From Nocardia sp. alder85J (GTDB taxonomy: Bacteria; Actinomycetota; Actinomycetes; Mycobacteriales; Mycobacteriaceae), in assembly GCF_020176955.2 (NCBI RefSeq), contig NZ_JAIUCZ020000002.1, positions 620,001 to 684,000 on the forward strand: 64,000 bases of DNA. Reading direction: 5' to 3'. Positions 8,572 through 16,356 of the stretch are shown here, one piece after another. Below the pieces are notes generated by a model. That model worked only from the letters and a program-made list of their open reading frames with translations. It did no database searches and had not been told where the DNA came from. Each line of letters opens with the position of its first letter. Positions within the stretch are counted from its first letter, which is position 1. A program made the translations under genes and the position numbers.

Positions 8572-11049
8572 CTACCGGTCGTCCTCGTGCATTGAGTTGG
8601 CGACCACTACCGCCAGATTGTTTCGCACCGCCGCTGTCCTCGGATGGTCGGTGCCGAGGACCCGCTCCCGGTCGGTGAGATTCCGCTCGTAGAGGGTGAT
8701 CGCTTCGTTGACCCGGCCCGTCGACCGGTAGGCGTTGGCGAGGATGTTGCGGGAGAAGAAGGTGTCGGGGTGGTCGGTGCCGAGGACCTGTTCCCGGTCG
8801 GTGAGATTCCGCTCGTGCAGGGTGATCGCTTCGTCGACCCGCCCCGCCGACCTGTAGGCGCCGGCGAGGTTGTTGCGGGAGGTGAGGGTGGCGGGGTGGT
8901 CGGGACCGAGGACCCTTTCCTGGTCGGTGAGGGTTCGCTCGTGCAGGGTGATCGCCTCGTTGATCCGGGCCGCCGACCGGTATGCGCTGGCGAGGTTGTT
9001 GCGGGAGGCCAGGGTGTCGGGGTGGTCGAGGCCGAGGACCCGCTCCCGGTCGGTGAGATTCCGCTCGTGCAAGGGGATCGCCTCGTCGACCCGGCCCGCG
9101 GACTCGTGGGCGCCGGCGAGGTTGTTGCGGGAGGTGAGGGTGGCGGGGTGGTCGGGGCCGAGGATCCGTTCGCAGTCGGTGAGGGTTCGCTCGTGCAGGG
9201 TGATCGCTTCGTCGACCCGGCCCGCCGATTTGTATGCGCTGGCGAGGTTGTTGCGGGAGGCCAGGGTGTCACGGTGGTCGGGACCGAGGACCCGCTCCCG
9301 GTCGGTGAGATTCCGCTCGTACAAGGGGATCGCCTCGTCGACCCGGCCCGCGGACTCGTGGGCGCCGGCGAGGTTGTTGCGGGAGAGGAGGGTGGCGCGG
9401 TGGTCGGGGCCGAGGACCCGTTCGTGGTCGGTGAGGGTTCGCTCGTGCAGGGTGATCGCTTCGTCGATCCGGCCCGCGGACTCGTGGGCGCTGGCGAGGT
9501 TGTTGCGGGAGGTGAGGGTGGCGGGGTGGTCGGGGCCGAGGACCCGTTCTCGTTCGGTGAAGGCTCGCTGGAGCAGGGGGATGGCGCGTGTCGGTGACCC
9601 TTGATCGTCGAGGAATAGCGCGGTGCGGTTGAGGACGGTCGCGGTGGTGTCGGTGTCGGTGTCGGGCCGGGTGCAGGCAGCCAGTGCTTCGATGTGCGGC
9701 AGCAGGACCCGCCACCACGGCCAGTCGGCGGGGTCCTCCCATGTTCGGGGCAGTGCGTCGGACAGGGCGGTGGTGGCGCGATCGCATGCCTGGTCGGTCA
9801 GGGCACGGTGGTGTGGGTCGGGGGTGCGGGTGACAGCCTGTACCAGCCGATGCACCGAGATCGCGCCGGTACCCGGGTCGACGGTGATCATGGTGTAGGC
9901 GGCCAGGATCGCGACCGCGACGTCCACGGTGGGTGGGTCGGCGAGCCCGTCCAGCAGGCTCGCAGGGATGTTGTCGGGGGCCCACCAGGCCAGGATCGTG
10001 AACAGTTCCACCGCGAACGGTTCGAGCGCGGCGATCTGCTCCATGGTCACCCGCCAGATCCGTGCCACTGTCCGCTGCGGATCGGCGGTCACCGCCGCGC
10101 GGTCGAACATGACGGCCGGATACCCGGTCAGCAACCCCAGATAGGTGCGCGGGCCGGTGGCCGGGTTCTGCGCCAGATACGCGGCGGCCTGCTCGACGGC
10201 CAACGGCAGAAACCCCAGTACCGCACACAGTTCCGCCGCGCCGTCCAGATCACGTGGCCCGCTGGTGGTGACGATCCCCGACAACAGAGCCGATGCTTCC
10301 GGCGGTGTCAGGACGTCGACTCCGATCGTGGTGGTGGCGTGCTGCCAGCCGGTGGCCAGCCGGCTGGTGACCACCACCCGGCCTCCCGCGTTCCGGGTGC
10401 GGGCCAGCACGGTCTCGATATCGCGTGGGTCGCTCACGTTGTCCAGGACCAGCAGCCACCCCGTATGGGTGGCCAGCCACTGCACTGCCCGCTCGGCCAG
10501 TTGCTCGACCGCCAGCCCCCGCGCCACCACCGGTTCCAGCACCGCCGCCAGACCCGCCAGGCCCTGCTCGACCGCAGCCGGACTGTCGGCAGTGAGCCAC
10601 CACACCGGCGTGCACCCGTGGCTACCGGTGGTGGCCCAGTGCGCGACCAGGGTGCTCTTACCGATCCCGCCCAGCCCGTGGACCGCGGTCACCACCATCA
10701 GCCCCACCCCGGCCGCCGTATCCAGCGCAGCCAGATGCTCACCACGGCCGACGAACCGGGTTGGCGGCAACGGCACGTTCCCCATCCCGGGCGGAGCATC
10801 GACCTCGGCCATCGGGGTCAACGGCACTGCCGGTAGGGCCACCACGTCCCGACCGGCCTGCACCACATGATTGCCGTCACCGATGATCCGCGCCGATTGC
10901 ACCACCGTCGTATCGCCCCCGATCGACACTGTGGAGGAGACGTCACCACCGCCGGTCTCGACCACGACCGCCCGTCGCCCGGACGTCCCGGTCGACGCCC
11001 CGGCCTCGGGTACCAGCGTCGGCCTGCCGCGCCCCCCGAACCACTTCAT
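8572..11049 (-). CDS. NB-ARC/TPR protein (NLR-like STAND NTPase)
   Basis: An 825-aa signal-transduction ATPase of the STAND class. A short N-terminal region (residues 1-80) holds VVQSARIIGDGNHVVQAGRD and no enzymatic domain. The NB-ARC domain follows (about 95-430) with Walker A GLGGIGKS (125-132), Walker B WLLVLDNV, sensor-like GGRVVVTSR and the GxP-type motif LGFLPLAVEQAAAYL. Residues about 489-825 are eight consecutive 42-residue TPR units. A GGTGGGGAT ribosome-binding site sets the start. Such proteins act in bacteria as ligand-sensing switches, some in phage defence (family knowledge); no effector domain is seen, so a partner or self-assembly is inferred. Confidence 0.88.
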   Translation of the reverse strand: MKWFGGRGRPTLVPEAGASTGTSGRRAVVVETGGGDVSSTVSIGGDTTVVQSARIIGDGNHVVQAGRDVVALPAVPLTPMAEVDAPPGMGNVPLPPTRFVGRGEHLAALDTAAGVGLMVVTAVHGLGGIGKSTLVAHWATTGSHGCTPVWWLTADSPAAVEQGLAGLAAVLEPVVARGLAVEQLAERAVQWLATHTGWLLVLDNVSDPRDIETVLARTRNAGGRVVVTSRLATGWQHATTTIGVDVLTPPEASALLSGIVTTSGPRDLDGAAELCAVLGFLPLAVEQAAAYLAQNPATGPRTYLGLLTGYPAVMFDRAAVTADPQRTVARIWRVTMEQIAALEPFAVELFTILAWWAPDNIPASLLDGLADPPTVDVAVAILAAYTMITVDPGTGAISVHRLVQAVTRTPDPHHRALTDQACDRATTALSDALPRTWEDPADWPWWRVLLPHIEALAACTRPDTDTDTTATVLNRTALFLDDQGSPTRAIPLLQRAFTERERVLGPDHPATLTSRNNLASAHESAGRIDEAITLHERTLTDHERVLGPDHRATLLSRNNLAGAHESAGRVDEAIPLYERNLTDRERVLGPDHRDTLASRNNLASAYKSAGRVDEAITLHERTLTDCERILGPDHPATLTSRNNLAGAHESAGRVDEAIPLHERNLTDRERVLGLDHPDTLASRNNLASAYRSAARINEAITLHERTLTDQERVLGPDHPATLTSRNNLAGAYRSAGRVDEAITLHERNLTDREQVLGTDHPDTFFSRNILANAYRSTGRVNEAITLYERNLTDRERVLGTDHPRTAAVRNNLAVVVANSMHEDDR
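8579..9586 (-). repeat. Tandem 126-bp repeats coding TPR units (8 copies)
   Basis: Eight adjoining 42-codon units share the pattern AIxLxERxLTDxERVLGPDH followed by xATLxSRNNLAxAxxSAGRV. Units alternate between a TLTD form and an NLTD form in the middle of the array, so the larger repeating unit there is 252 bp. The high DNA identity between copies suggests recent expansion or gene conversion. Confidence 0.9.
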
Positions 11050-11286
11050 CCGATCCCCACCTCGACGACACCGAACGCAGATCCCCCGGGCCATGACCGC
11101 CCCGCGACACGGACCGGCCGAACATTCCCCCGCCACATAACCTGGCGGGCGGACCGCCTCATCGTAGAACCTCCACACCACCGCGGGAACGGCCTTCTCG
11201 TTGCAGGGGGCATCGGGGACCTGTGCACACGACTCCGGATATCGACAGCGGGATCAGGGCATAGACACCTCCCTGCCGTGGGGGCG

Positions 11287-11400
11287 ATGTTCTTCCCGAT
11301 TCTGGGCACCATCGCCGAATTCGCGCACACCCTCATATCCGAGCGCACCCGCGACGGCCTCACGGGCGGGCGAGAAGCGAACAGAATATTCAGCGGTCGA
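11287..11400 (+). pseudogene. Serine resolvase/invertase fragment
   Basis: The plus strand reads MFFPILGTIAEFAHTLISER followed by TRDGLTGG, which matches the conserved helix E region of small serine recombinases (IFGALAEFERELIRERTxxGL type). Nothing before it supplies the catalytic serine, and similarity is lost soon after. It is a short remnant. Confidence 0.6.
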
Positions 11401-11419
11401 GACCCTGATCCCGAACATC

Positions 11420-11479
11420 CGGTAATCGGCATGAGCGGATGCTCTTTGGGCACAGCAGATTTCGCTCGGTATGCGGCAT
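11420..11479 (+). repeat. Repeat element copy B (60 bp)
   Basis: The same CGGTAATCGGCATGAGCG start, TTTCG and CGGTATGCGGCAT end as copy A, with a diverged middle. It lies 34 bp upstream of the GNAT start codon and upstream of the NB-ARC gene, next to the resolvase remnant. It could be a recombination site or a two-site operator. Confidence 0.75.
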
Positions 11480-11512
11480 CGTCGTGTGTTCCCCTGTGAG
11501 AGAGTTGCTTTC

Positions 11513-12049
11513 ATGCCAGCTGGAGTGACGCCGGGCCGCGAGGTTGTGTTGGAGACCAGTCGCCTACTGCTCAGGCCTTGGCGGGTAGCCGAGGCCGTCG
11601 TCCAGCGCGAGCTGTGGACCGAACGTGATCCACGAGTGCCTCCGCACCGTCGAATCGACGCGGATGGATACCCCACACTCGCAGAGCTCGAGGATGGGAT
11701 CCGTACCGAGCAGCCGTCGTCTACCGGCTTGCTGGCGGTCCAGCGCAAGGTCGACCGGGACGTCATTGGCTACTGCGGACTGGTAGACACTGGACGGGGA
11801 GCAGAGGGGGAACCGGAGCTGGCGTTCGAGTTGCTTCGCCGAGTCTGGGGTCACGGGTACGCCACCGAAGCCTCGTTGGCGGTTCTGGACTGGGCGAGAT
11901 CCTCCGGGTACGAACGTCTGTGGGCTACAGTCTGGGACTGGAACATCGCTTCTCGCCGTGTGCTGGCGAAGGTCGGTTTCACCGAAACCGAGCGCACCGA
12001 AGTCGACGCGGTCCGCGGGATCACCGTGTTCCTCACGAGACAGCTCTGA
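11513..12049 (+). CDS. GNAT-family N-acetyltransferase (RimJ/RimL type)
   Basis: A 178-aa acetyl-CoA-dependent N-acetyltransferase. The opening LETSRLLLRPWRVAEAVVQR is typical of the RimJ/RimL branch; the acetyl-CoA loop is seen as RRVWGHGYATEASLAVLDWA, and NIASRRVLAKVGFTET is the conserved C-terminal helix and strand. GAGAG precedes the ATG; an upstream in-frame ATG at 11471 lies inside repeat copy B and was not chosen. It may modify a protein N-terminus or a small amine; the target is unknown. Confidence 0.88.
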   Translation: MPAGVTPGREVVLETSRLLLRPWRVAEAVVQRELWTERDPRVPPHRRIDADGYPTLAELEDGIRTEQPSSTGLLAVQRKVDRDVIGYCGLVDTGRGAEGEPELAFELLRRVWGHGYATEASLAVLDWARSSGYERLWATVWDWNIASRRVLAKVGFTETERTEVDAVRGITVFLTRQL

Positions 12050-12124
12050 CACCCGACTTCGTCCATCGCGACTCGATACCACTGGCCATCGCTCGTTCGA
12101 TGCTCTCGCGAAGTAAGTGCGGCG

Positions 12125-12137
12125 CGGTAATCGGCAT
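12125..12137 (+). repeat. Partial third copy of the repeat motif
   Basis: CGGTAATCGGCAT is identical to the first 13 bp of copies A and B. A diverged second half may follow (CGGTTGAAATGCGG). It lies in the short gap between the GNAT gene and the 66-codon ORF. Confidence 0.5.
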
Positions 12138-12180
12138 TTCCGTGACGTTCGCGAGCGGACTTCTTCGGTTGAAATGCGGG

Positions 12181-12381
12181 CTAGGTGGAGCCAGCCGACC
12201 GGCCGATACTCTCCTGAAGCTCGGTCAGTGCGATGAACGCTTGGTCTGTGCCGAGTTCGCTGGGCGTCGGTCCGGCAGGCGTTGGGACGTCGGCAAGTCG
12301 ATCGGCGAGTTGGAGGAGCACCTCCCTGTCGCCCTCGAGCGCTTCGCGTTCGTCGTCGGTGAGTTCGAGGCGTTCGAGCAT
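12181..12381 (-). CDS. Small hypothetical protein (66 aa)
   Basis: Not recognised. A charged, helical protein starting MLERLELTDDEREALEGDRE and continuing to LADVPTPAGPTPSELGTDQA. GAGAGGG lies about 10 nt before the ATG. It overlaps, in another frame, the non-homologous tail of the truncated ribonucleotide reductase just upstream, so translation may be coupled to it. No signal peptide or membrane segment is present. Confidence 0.5.
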   Translation of the reverse strand: MLERLELTDDEREALEGDREVLLQLADRLADVPTPAGPTPSELGTDQAFIALTELQESIGRSAGST

Positions 12382-13100
12382 TTGGTCGACGCCCTCTCCA
12401 GGAAGACGATGCCGGGATCGGCGCATACGGCTGCGGCAGTGCAGATGTCATCGAAGAGGCGACTGGGGTCGACCCGGCACCCGTCGAGGAGTTCAACGTC
12501 CCACCCGCCATCGACGGCTGCCATGAAGGCGTCGTCGACGTTGATCGAGATGTTGAACTTCCAGTCGGTGTCGTCGGCTCTCGCGCTGACCTTGGCCTGG
12601 ATGAACTCATGGATTCTCGGGTGCCGGACGCTCACGATGGCCATGTTGCCGACCGGGCGCTCTTCCCTGCCCTGCTGTGCGCTGTCGACGGCGACGCGGT
12701 TCAGAAAGCGCAAGGTAGCGACAGGGTCCTCTGCTGTGTCAAGATTGAATCCTGTACCCATGCCCTGTTCGTGCAGGGTGATGACCTCCTCGCGCAGTCG
12801 CCCTGATCGAGCCGGATCGAGGTCGGCGGTCGGTACCGTACATGCCGTCAGAGGCCGGTCCGGGTGGCGGCCGGCGTTCATCATGACCGGCGTGCTCATG
12901 ATGATCTCCCGCCGGTCCAGTGCTGCCTCGAACGCCTCGGCGAATTGGGCGGCTGATCGTCGGCCGGAAAACTCGGCCTCCTGGTCGGCCAAGGCGGCGG
13001 TCACGCGCTTCACCATGTGGGCCGGTGTTTCGTCGTGGTCGATGATGCGGCCTGCTCGTAAGACATGCTCAGCGTGCGGGGATGGTACGAATTGGGACAT
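12225..13100 (-). pseudogene. Truncated class II (B12) ribonucleotide reductase NrdJ-like
   Basis: The first about 235 residues clearly match adenosylcobalamin-dependent ribonucleotide reductase: an N-terminal ETPAHMVKRVTAAL block, STPVMMNAG, LTACTVP with the first redox-type cysteine, EQGMGTGFN, NMAIVSVRHPRIHEFIQAK, FNISINVDDAFM and CADPGIVFLER. Similarity stops abruptly at position about 12396 and the last 56 codons are out-of-frame sequence over the small ORF. The finger-loop cysteine and the remaining half of the barrel are absent, so it cannot reduce nucleotides. A domesticated fragment is possible but decay is more likely. Confidence 0.75.
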
Positions 13101-13206
13101 ACAAGAACTCGTTTCGATCGGCTGACAGCGTGCAGCCGTCAGCCGGAAGCGTGAATGGAACTGAAAGAGCTACTGGAGCAAGCAGATTCGTGTGAAGGCT
13201 GGTTGG

Positions 13207-13461
13207 TCACACCCGCGCTGGATGCCATCGCTGGAGTGCCGCCTGACCGGCGGCGTACTCTTCGACGCTGACCAACACGCGATCCGCGGCCAGGTCGACG
13301 CCGAAGGAGTCCGGCAGAACGCCTGTCAGATCAGCGATCATCGTCCGGGCGGTCGACTCGATGGCCTTCTTGTCATCGACCGGTGTCCAGCGCTCCACCG
13401 CCGGCACATGGATCAGCCAGCGGCTGCCGCAGCAATGAACCTTCACCAGGTACTGGCGCAT
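13207..13461 (-). CDS. Small HicB-like domain protein
   Basis: An 84-aa protein resembling HicB-type antitoxin folds: a first strand QYLVKVHCCGSRWLIHVPAV, a VERWTPVDDKKAIESTARTM helix region and LTGVLPDSFGVDL. No HicA-like toxin gene lies next to it. Its ATG overlaps the stop of a 45-codon ORF (TAATG), so it is probably translated by coupling. The IS1380 element upstream has separated it from its original promoter. Confidence 0.6.
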   Translation of the reverse strand: MRQYLVKVHCCGSRWLIHVPAVERWTPVDDKKAIESTARTMIADLTGVLPDSFGVDLAADRVLVSVEEYAAGQAALQRWHPARV

Positions 13462-13598
13462 TACTCGCTATTCCCTCGGTGAGCGGTGCGGCTCATTGGC
13501 GATCCCCAGGGGTGGGGGACGCGGCACCCCACCCCTGGGGACGTTCGGAAGGTGCTGATCGGTGTTGGCGTCAGCGGATTCGATTGGGCCGCAGTCAT
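13461..13598 (-). CDS. 45-codon leader-like ORF
   Basis: ATG with GGGAG upstream, 45 codons beginning MTAAQSNPLTPTPISTFRTS, ending at TAA that overlaps the next start as TAATG. No known family. Proline- and threonine-rich at its start. The coding sequence contains a perfect 14-bp stem hairpin. The arrangement suggests a translated leader controlling the HicB-like gene; a short bioactive peptide is an alternative. Inference only. Confidence 0.45.
   Translation of the reverse strand: MTAAQSNPLTPTPISTFRTSPGVGCRVPHPWGSPMSRTAHRGNSE
13504..13540 (-). promoter_or_regulatory. Strong hairpin inside the leader ORF
   Basis: CCCCAGGGGTGGGG and CCCCACCCCTGGGG are perfect complements around a 9-nt loop. 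No T-run follows on either side. It could attenuate transcription or block ribosomes ahead of the HicB-like gene, or act as a terminator for transcripts leaving the IS element. Confidence 0.65.
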
Positions 13599-13620
13599 GG
13601 TGGCTCCCTCAGTCGTTTAG

Positions 13621-15271
13621 CCTCGATCCACCGACGAGGTTTCTGCGCTGTCTGTGCGCCGGCGGCGAGCGGACAGCGGGGTTTTGGGTGGCCGGTAGCT
13701 GCTGGTCTGCCCAGCCTTTCCACTGTTGTTCCTGGTCGCAGGGGCGGTTGGGCGGGTGTTCAGGCGGTCGAGAGTGTGGCGGTGGTGGCGTGCCAGAGCT
13801 GGTGCCAGGCCCTGGCCCAGGGCCAGTGAGCGGGCAGGTGCAGGACAGGTTTTCGCTGAGGGCGGGTGAAACGAGGGGGAACGGCGATGATCTTGCGGCG
13901 CAACGTGGTTCCGCGTGCTCTGCCCAGTCGCGGGTCGGCGAGTGCGCCGGCGGCGCGCAGCAGGTTGTGCGCGATCGCCGCGCACAGCACCCAGGCCGAG
14001 TTCGCGCCGAAGCGCCCGGACGGCATGTGCGCCAGTGGGCCGTCTGTCAGGTCGGCGAACACGGTCTCGATGACGGCGTGGCGGCGATGGGTGAGGTCGG
14101 CGTCGACGGTGGGTTCGGTCGAATCGGTGAAGAACGGGTGATACCGCCAGACCGGGAACAGTTCGTCCTGGCGGGCGGCGTCTTTGACGCGGCGCACGAT
14201 CAGCCGGGCGGTGACCCGGTCGGGCTTGGAAGCGAAAGCGGTATACGGGATTTCGGCGACCTCGGCGTCGGAGATCCATTCACCGCTGTCGGGGTCGCGG
14301 ACCGCGCCCGGGTATTTCACTGGTGTCCACGCATCGCCGGGGATCGACGCGATCGCGCGCGCCACGGCGCGGTTCTTCGCCAGCACCAGCGAGAACCGGG
14401 CTCCGAGGCGGTGACACGCGCTGATCACGGCACGACCACCGAAAGCAGAATCCCCGCGCACCAGGATCTCACCGGTCACCCCGGCCGCGCGGGCGGTGGT
14501 GACGGCTTGGGCGACCATCCGCCCGGCCCCTTTGGCCGATCCCGCCTTCCCGGCGCGCAACCGCATTCCCGCGATCAGCGGCGCAGCCAGGTCAGTGCTG
14601 ATCGTGGTCGCCAATGGTGAAAGCCCTTTGCGCAGAACCTGTTTGCCCGAAATCTTGGTGAACCCATAGGACGCGCCTTGCTTGGCATACCCATACACCG
14701 GCCGCAGCAACGAATCGATATCGACGAACGCCCGCTGGCTGGCGCCGGGCAGCAGATCGGCCCGCGCACACAACCGCGACAGGTGCGTGCGCAGCACCGA
14801 TTCGAGCTGACGCGCATGCCCGAAGCTGAACTCCCGCAACAGGGTTCCGACCGTCGACGGCGCATACACCCGGTCGAACACCGCGCTCATGCCGCCGCTG
14901 CGCAGCACATCGACATCGTCGATGCTGTCCGCGCCCGCACACATCCCGGCGATCAGTGTCACCAGTTTCGGACCAGGGTTCGCCGACCCGGACTTGATCC
15001 GAGGCTCGGCGATCGCCACCTTCGCGGTCAGCAACTCACCCAGCCCGGTCTGTTCGGCCAGCCGCATCACCGGCACCAGACCTGCCAGCGACACGAGATT
15101 CTGATCATCGAACACCGCTGACTCCGCGGCGAATCTATGCGAAACTTGCACCCGAAGTGCCCTTCTGAAACCGGACGATCACTGCCTAGACAACAGCGAT
15201 CATCCCAGCTCGAAGGGCACTTTTCTCGTTCATCAGGCACCAACGAACACAAAACCTTCGGTGGATCGAGG
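13621..15271 (-). mobile_element. IS1380-family insertion sequence, 1651 bp
   Basis: Perfect 14-bp terminal inverted repeats CCTCGATCCACCGA (13621-13634, and its complement at 15258-15271). The element is flanked by a 5-bp target duplication TTTAG (13616-13620 and 15272-15276), proving a simple insertion. It encodes one transposase. Inside the right end, AGTGCCCTTC (15157-15166) and GAAGGGCACT (15215-15224) form a further inverted repeat upstream of the transposase start, probably part of its promoter control. Confidence 0.95.
13760..15151 (-). CDS. IS1380-family transposase
   Basis: A 463-aa DDE transposase of the IS1380 family. The opening segment SAVFDDQNLVSLAGLVPVMR is characteristic; the catalytic acidic residues lie in FVDIDSLL (first Asp), ILVRGDSAFGG (second Asp) and the HAVIETVFADLTDGPLAH region (Glu). 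The full-length protein and intact ends suggest the element can still move. Its start lies just inside the right terminal region. Confidence 0.93.
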   Translation of the reverse strand: MQVSHRFAAESAVFDDQNLVSLAGLVPVMRLAEQTGLGELLTAKVAIAEPRIKSGSANPGPKLVTLIAGMCAGADSIDDVDVLRSGGMSAVFDRVYAPSTVGTLLREFSFGHARQLESVLRTHLSRLCARADLLPGASQRAFVDIDSLLRPVYGYAKQGASYGFTKISGKQVLRKGLSPLATTISTDLAAPLIAGMRLRAGKAGSAKGAGRMVAQAVTTARAAGVTGEILVRGDSAFGGRAVISACHRLGARFSLVLAKNRAVARAIASIPGDAWTPVKYPGAVRDPDSGEWISDAEVAEIPYTAFASKPDRVTARLIVRRVKDAARQDELFPVWRYHPFFTDSTEPTVDADLTHRRHAVIETVFADLTDGPLAHMPSGRFGANSAWVLCAAIAHNLLRAAGALADPRLGRARGTTLRRKIIAVPPRFTRPQRKPVLHLPAHWPWARAWHQLWHATTATLSTA

Positions 15272-15479
15272 TTTAGGGTGCGGCGACCCGAGACCTGTAA
15301 CTGCCCCACCCGCCGCCGACCGGCCCTCTCTGCGAGTAGTCAGCGGGCCGACTGAGGCTGCGGCGTCACCCGGTCTCGGGTGCCTGAACTCGGACGCTAC
15401 GAGCGAGGCGTGTTGCCGGGCTACATCTTTGCGAGCCTTTGCGCGTAACCTTGACCGTATGGTGGTGGAAGAGTGACGA

Positions 15480-15511
15480 TTTGCAGGTCATCTCCTTCCG
15501 CGTACTGCAAA
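15480..15511 (+). promoter_or_regulatory. Inverted repeat at the ribosome-binding site of the XRE module
   Basis: TTTGCAG (15480-15486) and CTGCAAA (15505-15511) are perfect inverted repeats just before the AAGGAAG ribosome-binding site. A TTGACC...TATGGT promoter-like pair lies shortly upstream. It may be the operator for the XRE regulator encoded two genes downstream, or an mRNA hairpin covering the ribosome-binding site. Confidence 0.4.
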
Positions 15512-15523
15512 GGAAGTCCTCTC

Positions 15524-15808
15524 ATGACAACCCTTCGCCTGCTCGGCTCCGGCTCTGACCACGGTGCGTGCCCGGCCGTCTACGTCACTGACTTCGGTCT
15601 CATCGTCCAAGGCGATCGCATCGCTGACGGGCATGCTGTGGCCGTGCCCCATCAACTGCTCGACTGGCTGGAACCGGGTATGACGCTGCCCGTCGAGGCC
15701 ACCGATACCCCAGGCGTCATTCTCGTCCCGGGTACCCCGGTCACCGATGCGGAAGTGCTCGGGCAACTGACCCTCGAAGACTACGAAACCGCCGTCGAGG
15801 TCCGCTGA
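15524..15808 (+). CDS. Small conserved-type hypothetical protein of an XRE/DUF6879 module
   Basis: A 94-aa protein not assigned to a named family. It is mostly beta-rich and acidic (VYVTDFGLIVQGDRI, GMTLPVEATDTPGVILVPG). GGAAG precedes the ATG. Its TGA overlaps the next ATG (TGATG). Small proteins like this commonly accompany DUF6879 and DUF5753-type XRE genes in actinobacteria, so a role with the regulator is inferred from context. Confidence 0.65.
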   Translation: MTTLRLLGSGSDHGACPAVYVTDFGLIVQGDRIADGHAVAVPHQLLDWLEPGMTLPVEATDTPGVILVPGTPVTDAEVLGQLTLEDYETAVEVR

Positions 15809-16356
15809 TGCTGCATGTCAGCGGAGACGACATCTGGGCGCCCCTGTTTCGCGCTACCCACAGCAGCGCCTTCCACCTCGAAGTCAGGGACAGCTACGCC
15901 GTCGCCGACGAAGCCGAAGCGCTGCGGCGGTGGGCGGCTGGTGAACCCTACGAACGCGAGGAACAGCCCGACTCGTGGCGTGCATGGGACGAGCTGATGA
16001 TCGAAACCGCCGGGCGTGACGTCGCGCTCGAACGACTGCGCGTCATCACGGTCCCGCATTCCGACTATGTGCGGTGGCTGCTCGAAAACACCGCCGACAA
16101 CGTCGAAACCGGAGAGGAAGTGCGCTGGCTGCCCAGGAATCTGGTCCAGCCGGCCGAGGTTCCAGCTGACGACTACTGGCTGTTCGATCGGACGACGGTC
16201 GCCTACACCACCTTCGCGGAGGATGGTGCGTTCATGGGCCTGTCGATCACCACCGACCCGCGGCTTGTCGGTTGGGCTGTCGAAGTACGAGAGACCCTGT
16301 GGCCCCGTGGCATCGACCATGCCGTCTACCTGGATAGCGAACGCGTGCGGATGTGA
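15808..16356 (+). CDS. DUF6879 family protein
   Basis: A 182-aa protein with the features of DUF6879: an N-terminal HSSAFHLEVRDSY, an EEQPDSWRAWDELM block, VTVPHSDYVRWLLE-like core (VPHSDYVRWL), RNLVQPAEVPADDYWLFD and a C-terminal TTDPRLVGWAVEVRETLW. It is coupled to its neighbours at both ends (TGATG upstream, GTGA downstream). DUF6879 genes are habitual partners of XRE-DUF5753 regulators; the biochemical role is not known. Confidence 0.8.
   Translation: MLHVSGDDIWAPLFRATHSSAFHLEVRDSYAVADEAEALRRWAAGEPYEREEQPDSWRAWDELMIETAGRDVALERLRVITVPHSDYVRWLLENTADNVETGEEVRWLPRNLVQPAEVPADDYWLFDRTTVAYTTFAEDGAFMGLSITTDPRLVGWAVEVRETLWPRGIDHAVYLDSERVRM

Noticed and set aside
8579-9586. Regular DNA repeats that could suggest a CRISPR array
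   Set aside because: The period is 126 bp, there are no unique spacers, and the repeats translate as TPR units.
15157-15224. Hairpin near the right end of IS1380 as a riboswitch or transcription terminator
   Set aside because: It is inside the element just before the transposase gene and fits transposon promoter control better.
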